Shown here in pieces: positions 1-10,953 of a DNA stretch of 64,000 nucleotides. Below the pieces are notes generated by a model. That model did not search any database. It was not told where the DNA came from and saw only the letters and a list, made by a program, of their open reading frames with translations. Numbering within the stretch: the first letter of the stretch is position 1; every line of letters begins with the position of its first letter. Source of the DNA: Streptomyces sp. ICBB 8177 (lineage in GTDB: Bacteria > Actinomycetota > Actinomycetes > Streptomycetales > Streptomycetaceae); the NCBI RefSeq assembly GCF_003144095.1, contig NZ_NSKH01000018.1, forward strand, positions 91,706 to 155,705, read 5' to 3'. A program made the position numbers and the translations under genes.

Positions 1-2025
<2,025 letters not shown>

Positions 2026-2272
2026 CCATGCGGGGCGGCGACGCCCCGTCCCTCCTGCCACAGTGAGAGCACCACGGCCACTTTCCGGCCGCCGTGCGCT
2101 AGCTAGGTGTATGACCCGACCTTCGGACGGTACCTCAGCATTGTCACTCCAAGCTGCCGAGGACCGTTAACAAACCCCTCTTCCCTTGCTCCAACGGCGA
2201 GAAACCGCGTTCGGTTCCATCAGGGGCATCCGAATGGCGGCCCGCCGTTCGACCTGCGGCGTCAGCCGCTTG

Positions 2273-2827
2273 TCAGCCGCCGTAGACGTGCGGAGCGAGG
2301 GTGCCGACGAACGGGAGGTTGCGGTACTTCTCCGCGTAGTCCAGGCCGTAGCCGACGACGAACTCGTTGGGGATGTCGTAGCCGACGTACTTCACGTCGA
2401 TGGCGACCTTGGCCGCCTCCGGCTTGCGCAGCAGGGTGCAGACCTGGAGCGAGGCCGGGCCGCGGGAGCTGAGGTTGGACAGCAGCCAGGACAGCGTCAG
2501 GCCGGAGTCGATGATGTCCTCGACGATCAGGACGTCGCGGCCCGCGATGTCGGTGTCCAGGTCCTTGAGGATGCGGACCACGCCGGAGGACTTGGTGCCC
2601 GCCCCGTACGAGGAGACCGCCATCCAGTCCATGGTCACCGGGGTGGACAGCGCCCGGGCCAGGTCCGCCATCACCATGACGGCGCCCTTGAGGACACCGA
2701 CGATCAGCAGGTCCTTGCCCTGGTAGTCCCGGTCGATCTCAGCCGCCAGCTCGGCGAGCTTGGCATCGATCTCTTCCTTGCTGATGAGCACCTTCTCCAG
2801 GTCGGTGCCCATGTCCTTCTCGTTCAC
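2273..2827 (-). CDS. hpt: Hypoxanthine phosphoribosyltransferase
   Basis: Purine-salvage enzyme that transfers phosphoribose from PRPP to hypoxanthine or guanine in the cytoplasm. The PRPP-binding loop [14 protein letters not shown] and the N-terminal [13 protein letters not shown] segment identify type I PRTases of the HPRT branch; the C-terminal [15 protein letters not shown] is also typical. The GTG at 2827 ([13 protein letters not shown]) is preferred because AGGAAG lies about 8 bases upstream. A TTG at 2845 would add six residues and overlap that ribosome-binding site. At 184 aa the length is normal. It follows tilS on the same strand after about 45 bases, so the two are probably cotranscribed in the common tilS-hpt-ftsH arrangement. 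Confidence 0.96.
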   Translation of the reverse strand: MNEKDMGTDLEKVLISKEEIDAKLAELAAEIDRDYQGKDLLIVGVLKGAVMVMADLARALSTPVTMDWMAVSSYGAGTKSSGVVRILKDLDTDIAGRDVLIVEDIIDSGLTLSWLLSNLSSRGPASLQVCTLLRKPEAAKVAIDVKYVGYDIPNEFVVGYGLDYAEKYRNLPFVGTLAPHVYGG

Positions 2828-2872
2828 CCGCGCTACTTCCTGCAAGGCCTGCCGGCTCGGAACGTCGATCAG

Positions 2873-4114
2873 TCATTCGGCTGCGGTTGCGCGCCGGAAG
2901 ACCAGTCTGCCATCCGACCGGCGGGCCTCGACGCCCCCGGGCAGGTTGATGGGGCCCTGACCACGCCAGTCGGTGACCAGGCGGTCGGTTTCCTCCACGT
3001 GCCGTGCGAACAGCGATCCGGCGGGACTGCCCGCGCCCACCGCGGCCGACCGCAGCACCCGGCGGCGCACCGCGGCGGGCAGTAGGGCCAGCCGGTCGAC
3101 GGCGAGCGCGCCGTCCGGGTCGCCGTCGACCGCCGCGTCCCGTCCGGCGCAGGCGGCCCACTGGTCGAGGGCGTCGGCGTCGTCGCGGAAGAGCTGGGCG
3201 GTGCGGGCCAGCGAGGCGACCACCCCGCGGCCGAGCGACTTCTCCAGCACCGGCAGCGCCTCGTGCCGCACCCGGGCCCGGGTGTAGGCGGGGTCGGCGT
3301 TGTGCGGGTCCTCCCACACGTCGATGCCCTGCGCCAGGCAGGCCTTGCGGGTGGTGTCGCGGTCCAGCAGCAGGAAGGGGCGCCGGTAGCGTCCGCCGGG
3401 CCCGGAGACGGCGGCCATGCCGGACAGTGAGCGGGTTCCGGAGCCGCGGGCGAGGCCGAGGAGAACGGTTTCCGCCTGGTCGTCCCGGGTGTGGCCGAGC
3501 AGGACCGCGGTCGCGCCCAGGTCGCGGGCGGTGCGCTCCAGCGCCGCGTAGCGGGCGTCGCGGGCGGCGGCCTCGGGACCGCCCTGGCGGCCGACGGTGA
3601 CGCCGACCGCCTCGACCGGGTCGAGGCCCAGGTCGCGCAGGCGGGCGGCGACGTCCAGCGCGCGGGCGGCGGAGCCCGCCTGTAGGCCGTGGTCGATGGT
3701 GACGGCGCCGGCCCGTACGCCCAGTTTGCGGGCCTCGAAGGCGAGGGCGGAGGCGAGCGCCATGGAGTCGGCGCCTCCGCTGCATGCGGCGAGGACGAGG
3801 GGGACGGGCCGCGGATCGCGGCGCAGCGCGTCGGGGACGCCGGAGCGGTCGAGGGCGGCGGCCTGGCGGACGGCGGAAGCGGCGGACGCACCGGCGCGCA
3901 GGGCGCTCTCGCGGCGCCCGCCGGGCAGTCCCGCGCCCCGGACCGGCTGGACGGGGCCGCCGCAGGGAACGGTGTCGGGGGTGGTGCGGGGCCGGCCGGC
4001 CGCGGTGGCGGCGGTGTCGGCGGCCAGGTCTTCGGTGAGCGCGTCGTGCAGTACGTCGTGCAGTACGCGGCGGACCGCCAGGCGTATCGCGGCGACCGCG
4101 GGGTGGGGACCCAT
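2873..4114 (-). CDS. tilS: tRNA(Ile)-lysidine synthase
   Basis: Modifies the wobble C34 of tRNA-Ile2 to lysidine, using ATP and lysine, so the tRNA reads AUA. The PP-loop ATPase signature [10 protein letters not shown] follows a run of hydrophobic residues, and [12 protein letters not shown] and the downstream RPFLLL segment match TilS. The protein is 413 aa from ATG 4114 ([14 protein letters not shown]), with GGAGGG about 9 bases upstream; a TTG at 4120 is possible. Between the N-terminal helix and the PP-loop lies a low-complexity Ala/Gly/Arg insert of about 60 residues (roughly residues 35-95) not expected in the core fold. It is immediately upstream of hpt. Confidence 0.94.
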   Translation of the reverse strand: MGPHPAVAAIRLAVRRVLHDVLHDALTEDLAADTAATAAGRPRTTPDTVPCGGPVQPVRGAGLPGGRRESALRAGASAASAVRQAAALDRSGVPDALRRDPRPVPLVLAACSGGADSMALASALAFEARKLGVRAGAVTIDHGLQAGSAARALDVAARLRDLGLDPVEAVGVTVGRQGGPEAAARDARYAALERTARDLGATAVLLGHTRDDQAETVLLGLARGSGTRSLSGMAAVSGPGGRYRRPFLLLDRDTTRKACLAQGIDVWEDPHNADPAYTRARVRHEALPVLEKSLGRGVVASLARTAQLFRDDADALDQWAACAGRDAAVDGDPDGALAVDRLALLPAAVRRRVLRSAAVGAGSPAGSLFARHVEETDRLVTDWRGQGPINLPGGVEARRSDGRLVFRRATAAE

Positions 4115-4286
4115 GTCCAAATCCCTCCTGGAGACCCAGTTCCTCCACGGGGACGAGCGGGGAGGCGATAGGGTGCAATGACGGAGCGTAGCTAGATGGT
4201 GACAGATGTCAGCCTGTACCCGAGCATCGCACGCCTACCCATCGGCCATGGTCCCTCGGACGGGTGAAAGCTGGGGCGCTCCGGGC

Positions 4287-5480
4287 TCACGCGTCCCCGT
4301 GCCGGTGCACCCTCGCGATCCAGTCCGCCGGTTTGGCGATCTCCGCCTTGGTCGGAAGGGTGTTGGGCGAGGTCCACACGCGGTTGAAGCCGTCCATGCC
4401 GACCTCGTCGACGACCGCGCGCACGAAGCGCTCGCCGTCGCGGTACTGGCGCAGCTTGGCGTCGAGGCCGAGCAGCTTGCGCAGCGCCTGGTCGAGGCGG
4501 CCCGCGCCGGAGGCCCGGCGCTTGGAGAACTTCTCCCGGATCTCGGCGACCGAGGGCACGACCGCGGGGCCGACCCCGTCCATCACGTAGTCGGCGTGGC
4601 CCTCCAGCAGCGACATCACGGCGGTCAGCCGGGCGAGGATCTCGCGCTGGGCCGGGGTCTGGACGATCTCCAGCATGCTCAGGTTCTCGCGGCCCTCGCC
4701 GCCCTCGCCGTCCTCCTCGGGCCGGGAGCCGCCGACCACCGACTGGGCGGCCTGCCGTACGCGTTCGAGCAGGGTGGCCGGGTCGATGTCGGTCTGGGCC
4801 AGGAACTCCTGGATCTCCGCCTCGATGTGGTCGCGCAGCCACGGCACGGCGGTGAACTGGGTGCGGTGGGTCTCCTCGTGCAGGCACACCCACAGCCTGA
4901 AGTCGTGCGGGTCGACGTCGAGTTCGCGTTCGACGTGCACGATGTTCGGCGCGACCAGCAGCAGGCGTCCGGTGCGGCGCTCGCCGGGTCCCGGGGTGGC
5001 GGGTCCCGCGGGCAGGTCGCGGGTGGCCGGGGCGAACGTCTCGTACTGCCCGAGCACCCGGGAGGACATGAACGACAGCAGGGCGCCCACCTCGACGCCG
5101 GTGACCTTGCCGCCGACGGTGCTGAGCACGGCGCCGCCCGGCAGCACGGAGCGGCGGGCGGCCATCTTCTCCAGCAGCGGCTTGAGGATCTCGCGGAACC
5201 CGGCGATGTTGGCCTTGATCCAGCCCGCCCGGTCCACCACCAGCACGGGCGTCCCGTTGTCCGCCGCGCCGTCCTCGGCCGGCTCGCCGGGGCCGTACAT
5301 CCTGGTGAAGGCGCGGACGTGTTCCTCGGAGGACTTGGCGTGCGCGCGCAGTTCGGTCACCACCGCGCGGGCCTCCTCGCGGCTGACCTCCGGGCCGGGC
5401 CGCGCGAGCCGGGTGGCGGTCGCCACCGCGAGGTTCCAGTCGACCATCCCAGGAGATGCGGACCCACCGATGCTCGTCAT
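4287..5480 (-). CDS. Zinc-dependent metalloprotease-like protein (DUF2342 family)
   Basis: A 397-aa actinobacterial protein of the DUF2342 zincin-like family, sometimes labelled coenzyme-F420-biosynthesis associated. The zinc motif HEETH sits near residues 202-206 within LWVCLHEETHRTQF. Family features include the N-terminal VDWNLAVATATRL, the segment APNIVHVERELDVD, and GHADYVMDGVG in the C-terminal half. No signal peptide or TM segment is evident, so a cytoplasmic location is likely. The substrate is unknown. It lies between tilS and dacB in the same orientation, an arrangement seen in other streptomycetes. The acidic Gly/Glu linker near residues 255-270 (EEDGEGGEGRE) is probably a flexible loop. 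Confidence 0.85.
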   Translation of the reverse strand: MTSIGGSASPGMVDWNLAVATATRLARPGPEVSREEARAVVTELRAHAKSSEEHVRAFTRMYGPGEPAEDGAADNGTPVLVVDRAGWIKANIAGFREILKPLLEKMAARRSVLPGGAVLSTVGGKVTGVEVGALLSFMSSRVLGQYETFAPATRDLPAGPATPGPGERRTGRLLLVAPNIVHVERELDVDPHDFRLWVCLHEETHRTQFTAVPWLRDHIEAEIQEFLAQTDIDPATLLERVRQAAQSVVGGSRPEEDGEGGEGRENLSMLEIVQTPAQREILARLTAVMSLLEGHADYVMDGVGPAVVPSVAEIREKFSKRRASGAGRLDQALRKLLGLDAKLRQYRDGERFVRAVVDEVGMDGFNRVWTSPNTLPTKAEIAKPADWIARVHRHGDA

Positions 5481-5570
5481 GGCTTCACCGTACGTGCAGT
5501 GGCGCGCGTTTGGACGGCCCGGCGCCGGTTTCAGGGTTTTCCCGGGGTACGGACGCGGGCCGGGGCGTCC

Positions 5571-7079
5571 CTAGCGGCAGCCGCAGCCGGCGACCGCCGA
5601 GGCGAGCCGGTCCAGCGCGCCCTGGGCGGCGTCCGGGTCGGTGGTGCCGGAGGTCATGAAGGCGAAGACCAGCAGCCGTCCATCGCCGTCCACCACGGTG
5701 CCGGCGAGGGTGTTGACGCCGGTGAGGGTGCCGGTCTTGGCGCGCACCAGGCCGGCCGCGGAGGAGGGCGGGCCGCCGGCCGCGGCGGTGTCGCCCTCGC
5801 CGGACTGGAAGCGGTCGGCCAGCGTGCCGGTGAACCCGGCGACCGGCAGACCGCTCAGGACGGAGCGCAGTTCGGGGTGGGCCGGGCTCGCGGAGTCGAG
5901 CAGCAGGTGGGCGAGGAGGTCGGGGGTGAGCCGGTCGTCGCGGTCCAGGCCGCTGCCGTCGTCGAACACGGTGCCGGCCAGCGGCATGCGCAGCCGGGTC
6001 AGCTGCTCGCGGATCGCCTGCGCTCCCCCGGTGAAGCTGACGGGGGTCCCGGTGCCGAGGGCGGCCTGACGGGCGAGCGCCTCGGCGATGTCGTTGTCGC
6101 TGTTGGTCAGCATGCGTTCGACCAGCGCGGACAGCGGCATCGACAGCACCTGCGCGAGCGGCGCGTGCGTCCCGGCGGGTGCGGAGCCCGGCTTCACCTG
6201 GCCGCGGACGGTGATCCCGTCGCGTCCCAGCAGCGTCGCGAAGGTCCGCGCGGCGGAGGCGGCGGGGTCGGCCTGGCGGGGGGCGTCCTCGGTGGAGGCC
6301 GGGTCGGTCCTGCCCTCGTCGGCCATCAGCGCGGTGACCGGGGCGATGTTGTCGTTGACACCGATGGGGTGCAGGAGCGGGCCGGTGTAGAGCGAGGTGT
6401 CGTAGGTGAGCGTGACCTCGGTGGTGCGGCGGGCCCGCAGCGCCTTGGCGGTGTCGGCGGCGAGGGTGACGAGGGAGGCCGGGGTGGCGTCGGGGTCGGC
6501 GCCTGCCGGGGTGGGGCTCGCGGTCAGCGTGGGGTCGCCGCCGCCGACCAGCACGATCGCGCCGGGTCCCGCGCCGGGCAGCACGCGGGTGGCGATGCGG
6601 TGGCCGGGGCCGAGGGCCTCCAGGGCGGCGGTGGCGGTGGCGATCTTGGTGGTGGAGGCGGGGGCGGACGCCGTGTCCTGGTCGTGCCCGTACAGCAGGC
6701 GTCCGGTGCCCGCGTCGAGGACGGCGCCGGTGCGGGTGCCGCCGAGGGCGGGGTCGTCGAAGAGCGGGCCTGTCGCGTCGGCCAGGCCCTGCGTGGTGGG
6801 CGCGGGGACGTCGGGGCCGGCGGGCGCCGGTCCGGCCGACGTGGTCCCGGCGTCGAGGCCGGTGAGCACCGGTGGGGCGGCGGCGGAGGGCAGGGCGAGT
6901 CCCGGCGGCGGGCCGGGGCGGCGTATGCCGTCGCGGCGGTCGGCGGCGCGGCGCTCGGCGGTGCGCTGGCCCGACTGCCAGGGGCCCGCGGCGGCGACCG
7001 ACGCGAGCGCCACCGCCAGACCCGCCCCGGCCGCGGTCACCACGAGCCTGCGGACCGCCGTGGCCTCGGTCTTCTCCAC
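5571..7079 (-). CDS. dacB: D-alanyl-D-alanine carboxypeptidase/endopeptidase (PBP4/DacB, peptidase S13)
   Basis: Low-molecular-mass penicillin-binding protein that trims or cuts peptidoglycan cross-links outside the membrane. The three active-site motifs are visible: STTK near residue 143, SDN near 326 and KTG near 446 (RAKTGTLTG). An N-terminal hydrophobic helix after VRRLVVTAAGAGLAVALAS acts as signal or anchor, followed by a Pro/Ala-rich linker. The GTG at 7079 (VEKTEATAVRR) is chosen because AAAGGGG lies about 9 bases upstream; a GTG at 7106 would add nine residues. It is divergent from ppa, and both promoters must lie in the short gap between them. The C-terminus ends in a cysteine-containing GCGCR. 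Confidence 0.93.
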   Translation of the reverse strand: MEKTEATAVRRLVVTAAGAGLAVALASVAAAGPWQSGQRTAERRAADRRDGIRRPGPPPGLALPSAAAPPVLTGLDAGTTSAGPAPAGPDVPAPTTQGLADATGPLFDDPALGGTRTGAVLDAGTGRLLYGHDQDTASAPASTTKIATATAALEALGPGHRIATRVLPGAGPGAIVLVGGGDPTLTASPTPAGADPDATPASLVTLAADTAKALRARRTTEVTLTYDTSLYTGPLLHPIGVNDNIAPVTALMADEGRTDPASTEDAPRQADPAASAARTFATLLGRDGITVRGQVKPGSAPAGTHAPLAQVLSMPLSALVERMLTNSDNDIAEALARQAALGTGTPVSFTGGAQAIREQLTRLRMPLAGTVFDDGSGLDRDDRLTPDLLAHLLLDSASPAHPELRSVLSGLPVAGFTGTLADRFQSGEGDTAAAGGPPSSAAGLVRAKTGTLTGVNTLAGTVVDGDGRLLVFAFMTSGTTDPDAAQGALDRLASAVAGCGCR

Positions 7080-7170
7080 CCCGACCAGCCCCTTTCGCCA
7101 GCACACACCTGCGTGAGGGACACTTAATCACCCGAAGTATGTGCTGATCATCGCTGTCGATGGAGGAGTC

Positions 7171-7662
7171 TTGGAGTTCGACGTCACGATCGAGATCCCG
7201 AAGGGTTCGCGCAACAAGTACGAGGTGGACCACGAGACCGGTCGTATCCGCCTGGACCGCAGGCTCTTCACGTCCACCAGCTACCCGGCCGACTACGGCT
7301 TCGTGGAGAACACGCTGGGTGAGGACGGGGACCCGCTGGACGCGCTGGTCCTGCTGGACGAGCCGACGTTCCCGGGCTGCCTGATCAAGTGCCGTGCCAT
7401 CGGCATGTTCCGGATGACCGACGAGGCGGGCGGCGACGACAAGCTGCTGTGCGTCCCGGCCTCCGACCCGCGTATGGAGCACCTGCGCGACATCCACCAC
7501 GTCAGCGAGTTCGACCGCCTGGAGATCCAGCACTTCTTCGAGGTCTACAAGGACCTGGAGCCGGGCAAGTCGGTCGAGGGTGCCGACTGGGTGGGCCGTG
7601 CCGAGGCCGAGGCCGAGGTGGAGGCGTCCATAAAGCGTCTCGAGGCGGCGGGCGGCCACTGA
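7171..7662 (+). CDS. ppa: Inorganic pyrophosphatase (family I)
   Basis: Cytoplasmic Mg-dependent enzyme that hydrolyses PPi from biosynthetic reactions. The sequence has the hallmark [22 protein letters not shown], with the D-x-D-P-x-D metal ligands, and [24 protein letters not shown] near the C-terminus. The TTG at 7171 ([18 protein letters not shown]) gives 163 aa, the usual length. GGAGGAG ends 4 bases before it, which argues against the in-frame GTG at 7141. A strong hairpin follows the gene. A second PPi-consuming enzyme, the proton pump HppA, is encoded about 37 kb away. Confidence 0.95.
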   Translation: MEFDVTIEIPKGSRNKYEVDHETGRIRLDRRLFTSTSYPADYGFVENTLGEDGDPLDALVLLDEPTFPGCLIKCRAIGMFRMTDEAGGDDKLLCVPASDPRMEHLRDIHHVSEFDRLEIQHFFEVYKDLEPGKSVEGADWVGRAEAEAEVEASIKRLEAAGGH

Positions 7663-7700
7663 GCCGTGCGCCCCGGTGGCGTGACGCCCCGAGGTGACGA

Positions 7701-7735
7701 CGAGGACCCCGGACCAATGCGGTCCGGGGTCCTCG
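7701..7735. terminator. Bidirectional terminator hairpin between ppa and the ThrE-like gene
   Basis: A perfect 15-bp inverted repeat with a 5-base loop (arms cgaggaccccggacc and its complement, loop aatgc). It lies 38 bases after the ppa stop and 30 bases before the stop of the convergent exporter gene. It is well placed to end transcription from both sides. No clear U-tract follows, as is common in streptomycetes. Confidence 0.85.
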
Positions 7736-7765
7736 CGTTCGGGCGCTTCGTCGCGGCCGTACGGG

Positions 7766-9445
7766 TCAGAAGCCGCGGGTGCGCTTGGCCGCGCGGCGGG
7801 CCTGGCCGCCGATCGGGACCTTGACCATCATCCGCAGCAGCTCGCCGCCGAGGTTGACGCCGATGGCGATGGCCAGCGCCAGGGCGACCGCCTTGGCCAG
7901 CGAGGCGACGCCGAGGTCCTGGCGGCCCTGGGTGAAGGCGAGCAGCCCGAAGTAGGTCGCGCTGCCCGGCAGCAACGGGCCGATGGCGGCGGTGACGTAG
8001 GGCAGGGCCGAGGCGTGCTCGTAGCGGGCGAGCAGTTGGCCGAAGACGCCGACCATCCCGGCGGCGACCGCGGTGGCCGCGATCGGGGAGAGCCTGGCCT
8101 GATGGGTGAGGCTGCCGTAGACGACCCAGGCGATGCCGCCGTTGAGGGTGACGACCGGCAGCACGGCGCGTTCGCACTGGAGCATCACGGCGAACGCCAG
8201 TGTCAGCACCATCGCGGCGACCAGCTGCACGATCGGGTTGTCGTAGGTGCGCAGCGCCTCTTCCGGGTTGAGTCTGACGTGCAGTTTCACGCCGACGTAC
8301 AGCACGATCGTGACGCCGAAGACGATGCCGACGATCAGGTACATGACCTCCAGCAGGCGGGCGGAGGCGGTGATGTAGAAGCCGGTCAGGCCGTCCTGGA
8401 CGCCGGCGACCAGCGCGCGGCCGGGGATCAGCGCGTACAGCCCACCGGTGATCACGGCGGAGGCCTGGAGGTGGCCGCCGCCGGGCAGGTGGGTGCCGCC
8501 GAGGTTGAGCAGGACGCCCATCAGCGCGGCGGGCATCGCGGCGGACACGAACTGGTAGAACTCCGGCAGCCCGCGGCCCGCGCACAGCCAGGCCAGCCGG
8601 TCGCCGAGCATCGCGCCGATCGCGGCGGCGGCGAAGACCGTCGGCCCGCCGCCGACCAGCTGGCTCGCGGCGCCCGCCAGGATGCCCGCGGCGGCGGTCA
8701 GCAGCCAGCCGGGGTACGGGTGCCGGTTGCGGCGGATCTCGGCGAGGGTGCGGTAGGCCTCCTCCAGGGTCACCTCGTGCGCGCTGATGTCGTCGATGAG
8801 GCGGACGACTGCGGCGAGGCGGGTGTAGTCGGTGCCCCGGCGGCGCACCGTGCGGCTGACCGTGACGGGGTCGTCGACCAGCGACGGCTGGTGGGTGACC
8901 GACAGCAGCGTGAAGGTCACCGTGGGTTCGACGCGGTCGAGCCCGTAGGCGTGGCCGACGGCGAACATCGCCGCCTCGACGTCCTCGGCGCCCTCGCCCC
9001 CGGCCAGCAGCAGTTCGCCGATGCGCAGCGTCAGGTCGAGCACGCGGGGCACGGCGGGGCCCTCCGCCTCGGGCTTCGCCACGGCCTCCGGCGAGGGCCG
9101 CTCGGCGACCGGCATCCGCAGCATCGCCCGCATCCGGTCCTGCCAGGGCGCGTCGCTGGCCAGCCGGACCATGGGGATGCCCTCGGGCGGGGTGAAGGCG
9201 GGGAAGCGGTGCGAGCCGGTCGTGCTGCCCGAGGGCGTCCCGGGGCCGGGGGCGGCAGGGTGGGTCGTGCCCGAGGGCGGGGAGAAGGCCGAGCCCTCCG
9301 GTTCCGGCGCGGGCGGCAGCGGGACGCCGAGCGGCGGGGTGAACGCGGAGTGCGCCTCGTCCGAGTCCGGCTTGCCGTCCTCGTTGCCGGGGTTGCCGGG
9401 GTTGCCGGGGTGGCCCGGGCCCGCGGGCCCGCCGGGGGTGGTCAT
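7766..9445 (-). CDS. Threonine/serine exporter family protein (ThrE-like)
   Basis: A 559-aa membrane protein with the ThrE architecture: a soluble N-terminal domain (from about residue 130, LRIGELLLAGGEGAEDVEAA) followed by about ten hydrophobic segments that include both halves of the family (DUF1212 and ThrE_2). Family members export small neutral amino acids using the proton-motive force. The first 125 residues are Pro/Gly-rich and presumably cytoplasmic and disordered, with three short related units (FTPPLGVP, FSPPSGT, FTPPEGIP). The start ATG at 9445 overlaps the stop of the upstream DedA gene by four bases (ATGA), so translation is probably coupled. The actual substrate is inferred from the family only. 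Confidence 0.88.
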   Translation of the reverse strand: MTTPGGPAGPGHPGNPGNPGNEDGKPDSDEAHSAFTPPLGVPLPPAPEPEGSAFSPPSGTTHPAAPGPGTPSGSTTGSHRFPAFTPPEGIPMVRLASDAPWQDRMRAMLRMPVAERPSPEAVAKPEAEGPAVPRVLDLTLRIGELLLAGGEGAEDVEAAMFAVGHAYGLDRVEPTVTFTLLSVTHQPSLVDDPVTVSRTVRRRGTDYTRLAAVVRLIDDISAHEVTLEEAYRTLAEIRRNRHPYPGWLLTAAAGILAGAASQLVGGGPTVFAAAAIGAMLGDRLAWLCAGRGLPEFYQFVSAAMPAALMGVLLNLGGTHLPGGGHLQASAVITGGLYALIPGRALVAGVQDGLTGFYITASARLLEVMYLIVGIVFGVTIVLYVGVKLHVRLNPEEALRTYDNPIVQLVAAMVLTLAFAVMLQCERAVLPVVTLNGGIAWVVYGSLTHQARLSPIAATAVAAGMVGVFGQLLARYEHASALPYVTAAIGPLLPGSATYFGLLAFTQGRQDLGVASLAKAVALALAIAIGVNLGGELLRMMVKVPIGGQARRAAKRTRGF

Positions 9446-10203
9446 CGCTTGACGGCGCGGTGACGCCCGCGCTGCGGTGCGGCGGTCCCCCGGCGCGGCC
9501 CGGGCACGCCGACAGGCGGTGCGCCGGGAGTCGTGGCGGCGGACGCGGTGGCCGTGCCGGGGGCGGTCGCGGCGGGTGCGGGGGCGCGGCGGCGGGACCT
9601 GAGGTACTCGATGCCGATCGGCACCACCGACACCAGGACGATGACCACGAAGATGCCCTCGATGTGGTCGCGTACGAAGGCGACCTGTCCCAGGAAGTAC
9701 CCGAGGACGGTGACGCCCGCGCCCCAGGCGGTGCCGCCGATCAGGTTGAAGACGAAGAACGTGCGGTAGTTCATCCGGCTGACGCCCGCGACGATCGGGG
9801 TGAAGGTGCGCACGATCGGCACGAAGCGGGCCAGCAGGATCGACTTGGGGCCGTGGTGCTCGAAGAAGGCGTGCGCCTTCTCCACGTTCTCCTGCTTGAA
9901 CAGCCGGGAGTCGGGTCTGCTGAACAGCGTGGGCCCGACCTTGCGCCCGAACAGGTACCCAGCCTGGTCGCCCAGGACGGCGGCGACCGCGATGAGCGCG
10001 CACAGCAGCCACAGCGGGGTGTGCAGGTACTTGTCGCCCGCGACCAGCATGCCCGCGGTGAACAGCAGCGAGTCACCCGGCAGGAAGAAGCCGATCAGCA
10101 GTCCCGACTCGGCGAAGACCACGACCATGATCCCGATCGGCCCGAAGGTCTGGATGAGCTGGTCGGGGCTGAGCCACGCCGGGCCCAGGGCGAGGGTCGT
10201 CAC
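9442..10203 (-). CDS. DedA family membrane protein
   Basis: A 253-aa integral membrane protein of the DedA/SNARE-associated family; members act as phospholipid (undecaprenyl-phosphate or PE) translocases or affect membrane homeostasis. Family marks are FAESGLLIGFFLPGDSLLF, LGDQAGYLFGRKVG with its conserved acidic residue, and LARFVPIVRTFTPIVAG containing the essential arginines. The GTG at 10203 (VTTLALGPAWLSPDQL) is preferred, with GGAG about 9 bases upstream; the reading frame stays open further upstream without a convincing start. The C-terminal 55 residues are basic and Ala/Pro-rich. It overlaps the ThrE-like gene by 4 bp, suggesting a two-gene operon. Confidence 0.92.
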   Translation of the reverse strand: MTTLALGPAWLSPDQLIQTFGPIGIMVVVFAESGLLIGFFLPGDSLLFTAGMLVAGDKYLHTPLWLLCALIAVAAVLGDQAGYLFGRKVGPTLFSRPDSRLFKQENVEKAHAFFEHHGPKSILLARFVPIVRTFTPIVAGVSRMNYRTFFVFNLIGGTAWGAGVTVLGYFLGQVAFVRDHIEGIFVVIVLVSVVPIGIEYLRSRRRAPAPAATAPGTATASAATTPGAPPVGVPGPRRGTAAPQRGRHRAVKR

Positions 10204-10338
10204 GGTGGCGGGCTCCTGGTCGTGGGCTGCGGTCGGTAGGGGACTCCCCTGACAAGTATGAACGGACGTGATCGGCGCGCCGTTCCGGTCGGCCGTCCCG
10301 GGATGCGTCACACCTGCCCCACCGGGCACGCTCTACTC

Positions 10339-10707
10339 ATGAGCATCGATGACTACGGCGGCGGCCCCGGCCCGCAGGCCGACATTCTGGTCGTGACGAC
10401 GAACGACGTCCCCGGCTACCGGGTGGAGAAGGTGATCGGCGAGGTCTTCGGCCTCACGGTCCGCTCCCGGCACCTGGGCAGCCAGATCGGCGCGGGGCTG
10501 AAATCCATGATCGGCGGTGAGCTGCGCGGCCTGACCAAGACGCTGGTGCAGACCCGCAACCAGGCGATGGAACGGCTCATCGAGCAGGCGCGGGCGCGCG
10601 GCGGCAACGCGGTTTTGATGATGCGGTTCGACGTCACGGAGGCGGCCGACGTCGGCACGGAGGTCTGTGCCTACGGCACGGCAGTCGTGATCACCCGGGA
10701 GACGTGA
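10339..10707 (+). CDS. YbjQ family protein (UPF0145)
   Basis: A 122-aa cytoplasmic protein of the YbjQ/UPF0145 family, small pentameric barrels of unknown role sometimes linked to heavy-metal binding. Typical segments are TTNDVPGYRVEKVIGEVFGLTVRS, the helix QTRNQAMERLIEQARARGGNAVLMMRFD and the C-terminal YGTAVVI. ATG 10339 (MSIDDYGGG) gives the usual length. The open frame extends 27 codons upstream to an ATG at 10258, but that segment is unlike the family. It is divergent from the DedA gene and followed at once by a hairpin. Confidence 0.87.
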   Translation: MSIDDYGGGPGPQADILVVTTNDVPGYRVEKVIGEVFGLTVRSRHLGSQIGAGLKSMIGGELRGLTKTLVQTRNQAMERLIEQARARGGNAVLMMRFDVTEAADVGTEVCAYGTAVVITRET

Positions 10708-10709
10708 GG

Positions 10710-10726
10710 CGCCCCCTGACGGGGCG
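10710..10726 (+). terminator. Hairpin just after the YbjQ gene
   Basis: Arms cgcccc and ggggcg with loop ctgac start three bases after the stop codon. The stem is short and GC-only, without a T-tract. A factor-independent terminator is plausible. Confidence 0.55.
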
Positions 10727-10790
10727 AAGGACGGCCGCCCCGCCGCGGTGGCGGGGGCCGTCCCCGGCCCCACCGCCCGGCGGGGGGCGG

Positions 10791-10870
10791 TCGCGCAGTT
10801 CCCCGCGCCCCTTTCGGACTCAGGGAGCAGCAACCACCACGCCCCGTCAGGGGCGCGGGGAACTGCGCGA
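10791..10870. repeat. 22-bp perfect inverted repeat of a streptomycete-type intergenic element
   Basis: Left arm 10791-10812 (cgcgcagttccccgcgcccc plus one flanking base each side) is exactly complementary to right arm 10849-10870, with a 36-base spacer that holds a smaller hairpin. This 'gcgcggggaactgcgcg' sequence recurs in intergenic DNA of many Streptomyces genomes. Here it sits between the convergent YbjQ and PAP2 genes, where it may act as terminator or mRNA stabiliser. That it is a dispersed repeat is from general knowledge, not shown by this window. Confidence 0.7.
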
Positions 10871-10936
10871 GCAGCCACGACGGGGCGGCAGAGGGTCACT
10901 CGCCAGGGGGCCCACGGTCGAGCCCGGACCCTCCCC

Positions 10937-10953
10937 GCGCCCCTTCGGGGCGC
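10937..10953 (-). terminator. Hairpin at the 3' end of the PAP2 gene
   Basis: Arms gcgcccc and ggggcgc with a 3-base loop directly abut the PAP2 stop codon at 10954. The loop ttc and all-GC stem resemble short streptomycete terminators. Confidence 0.6.
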
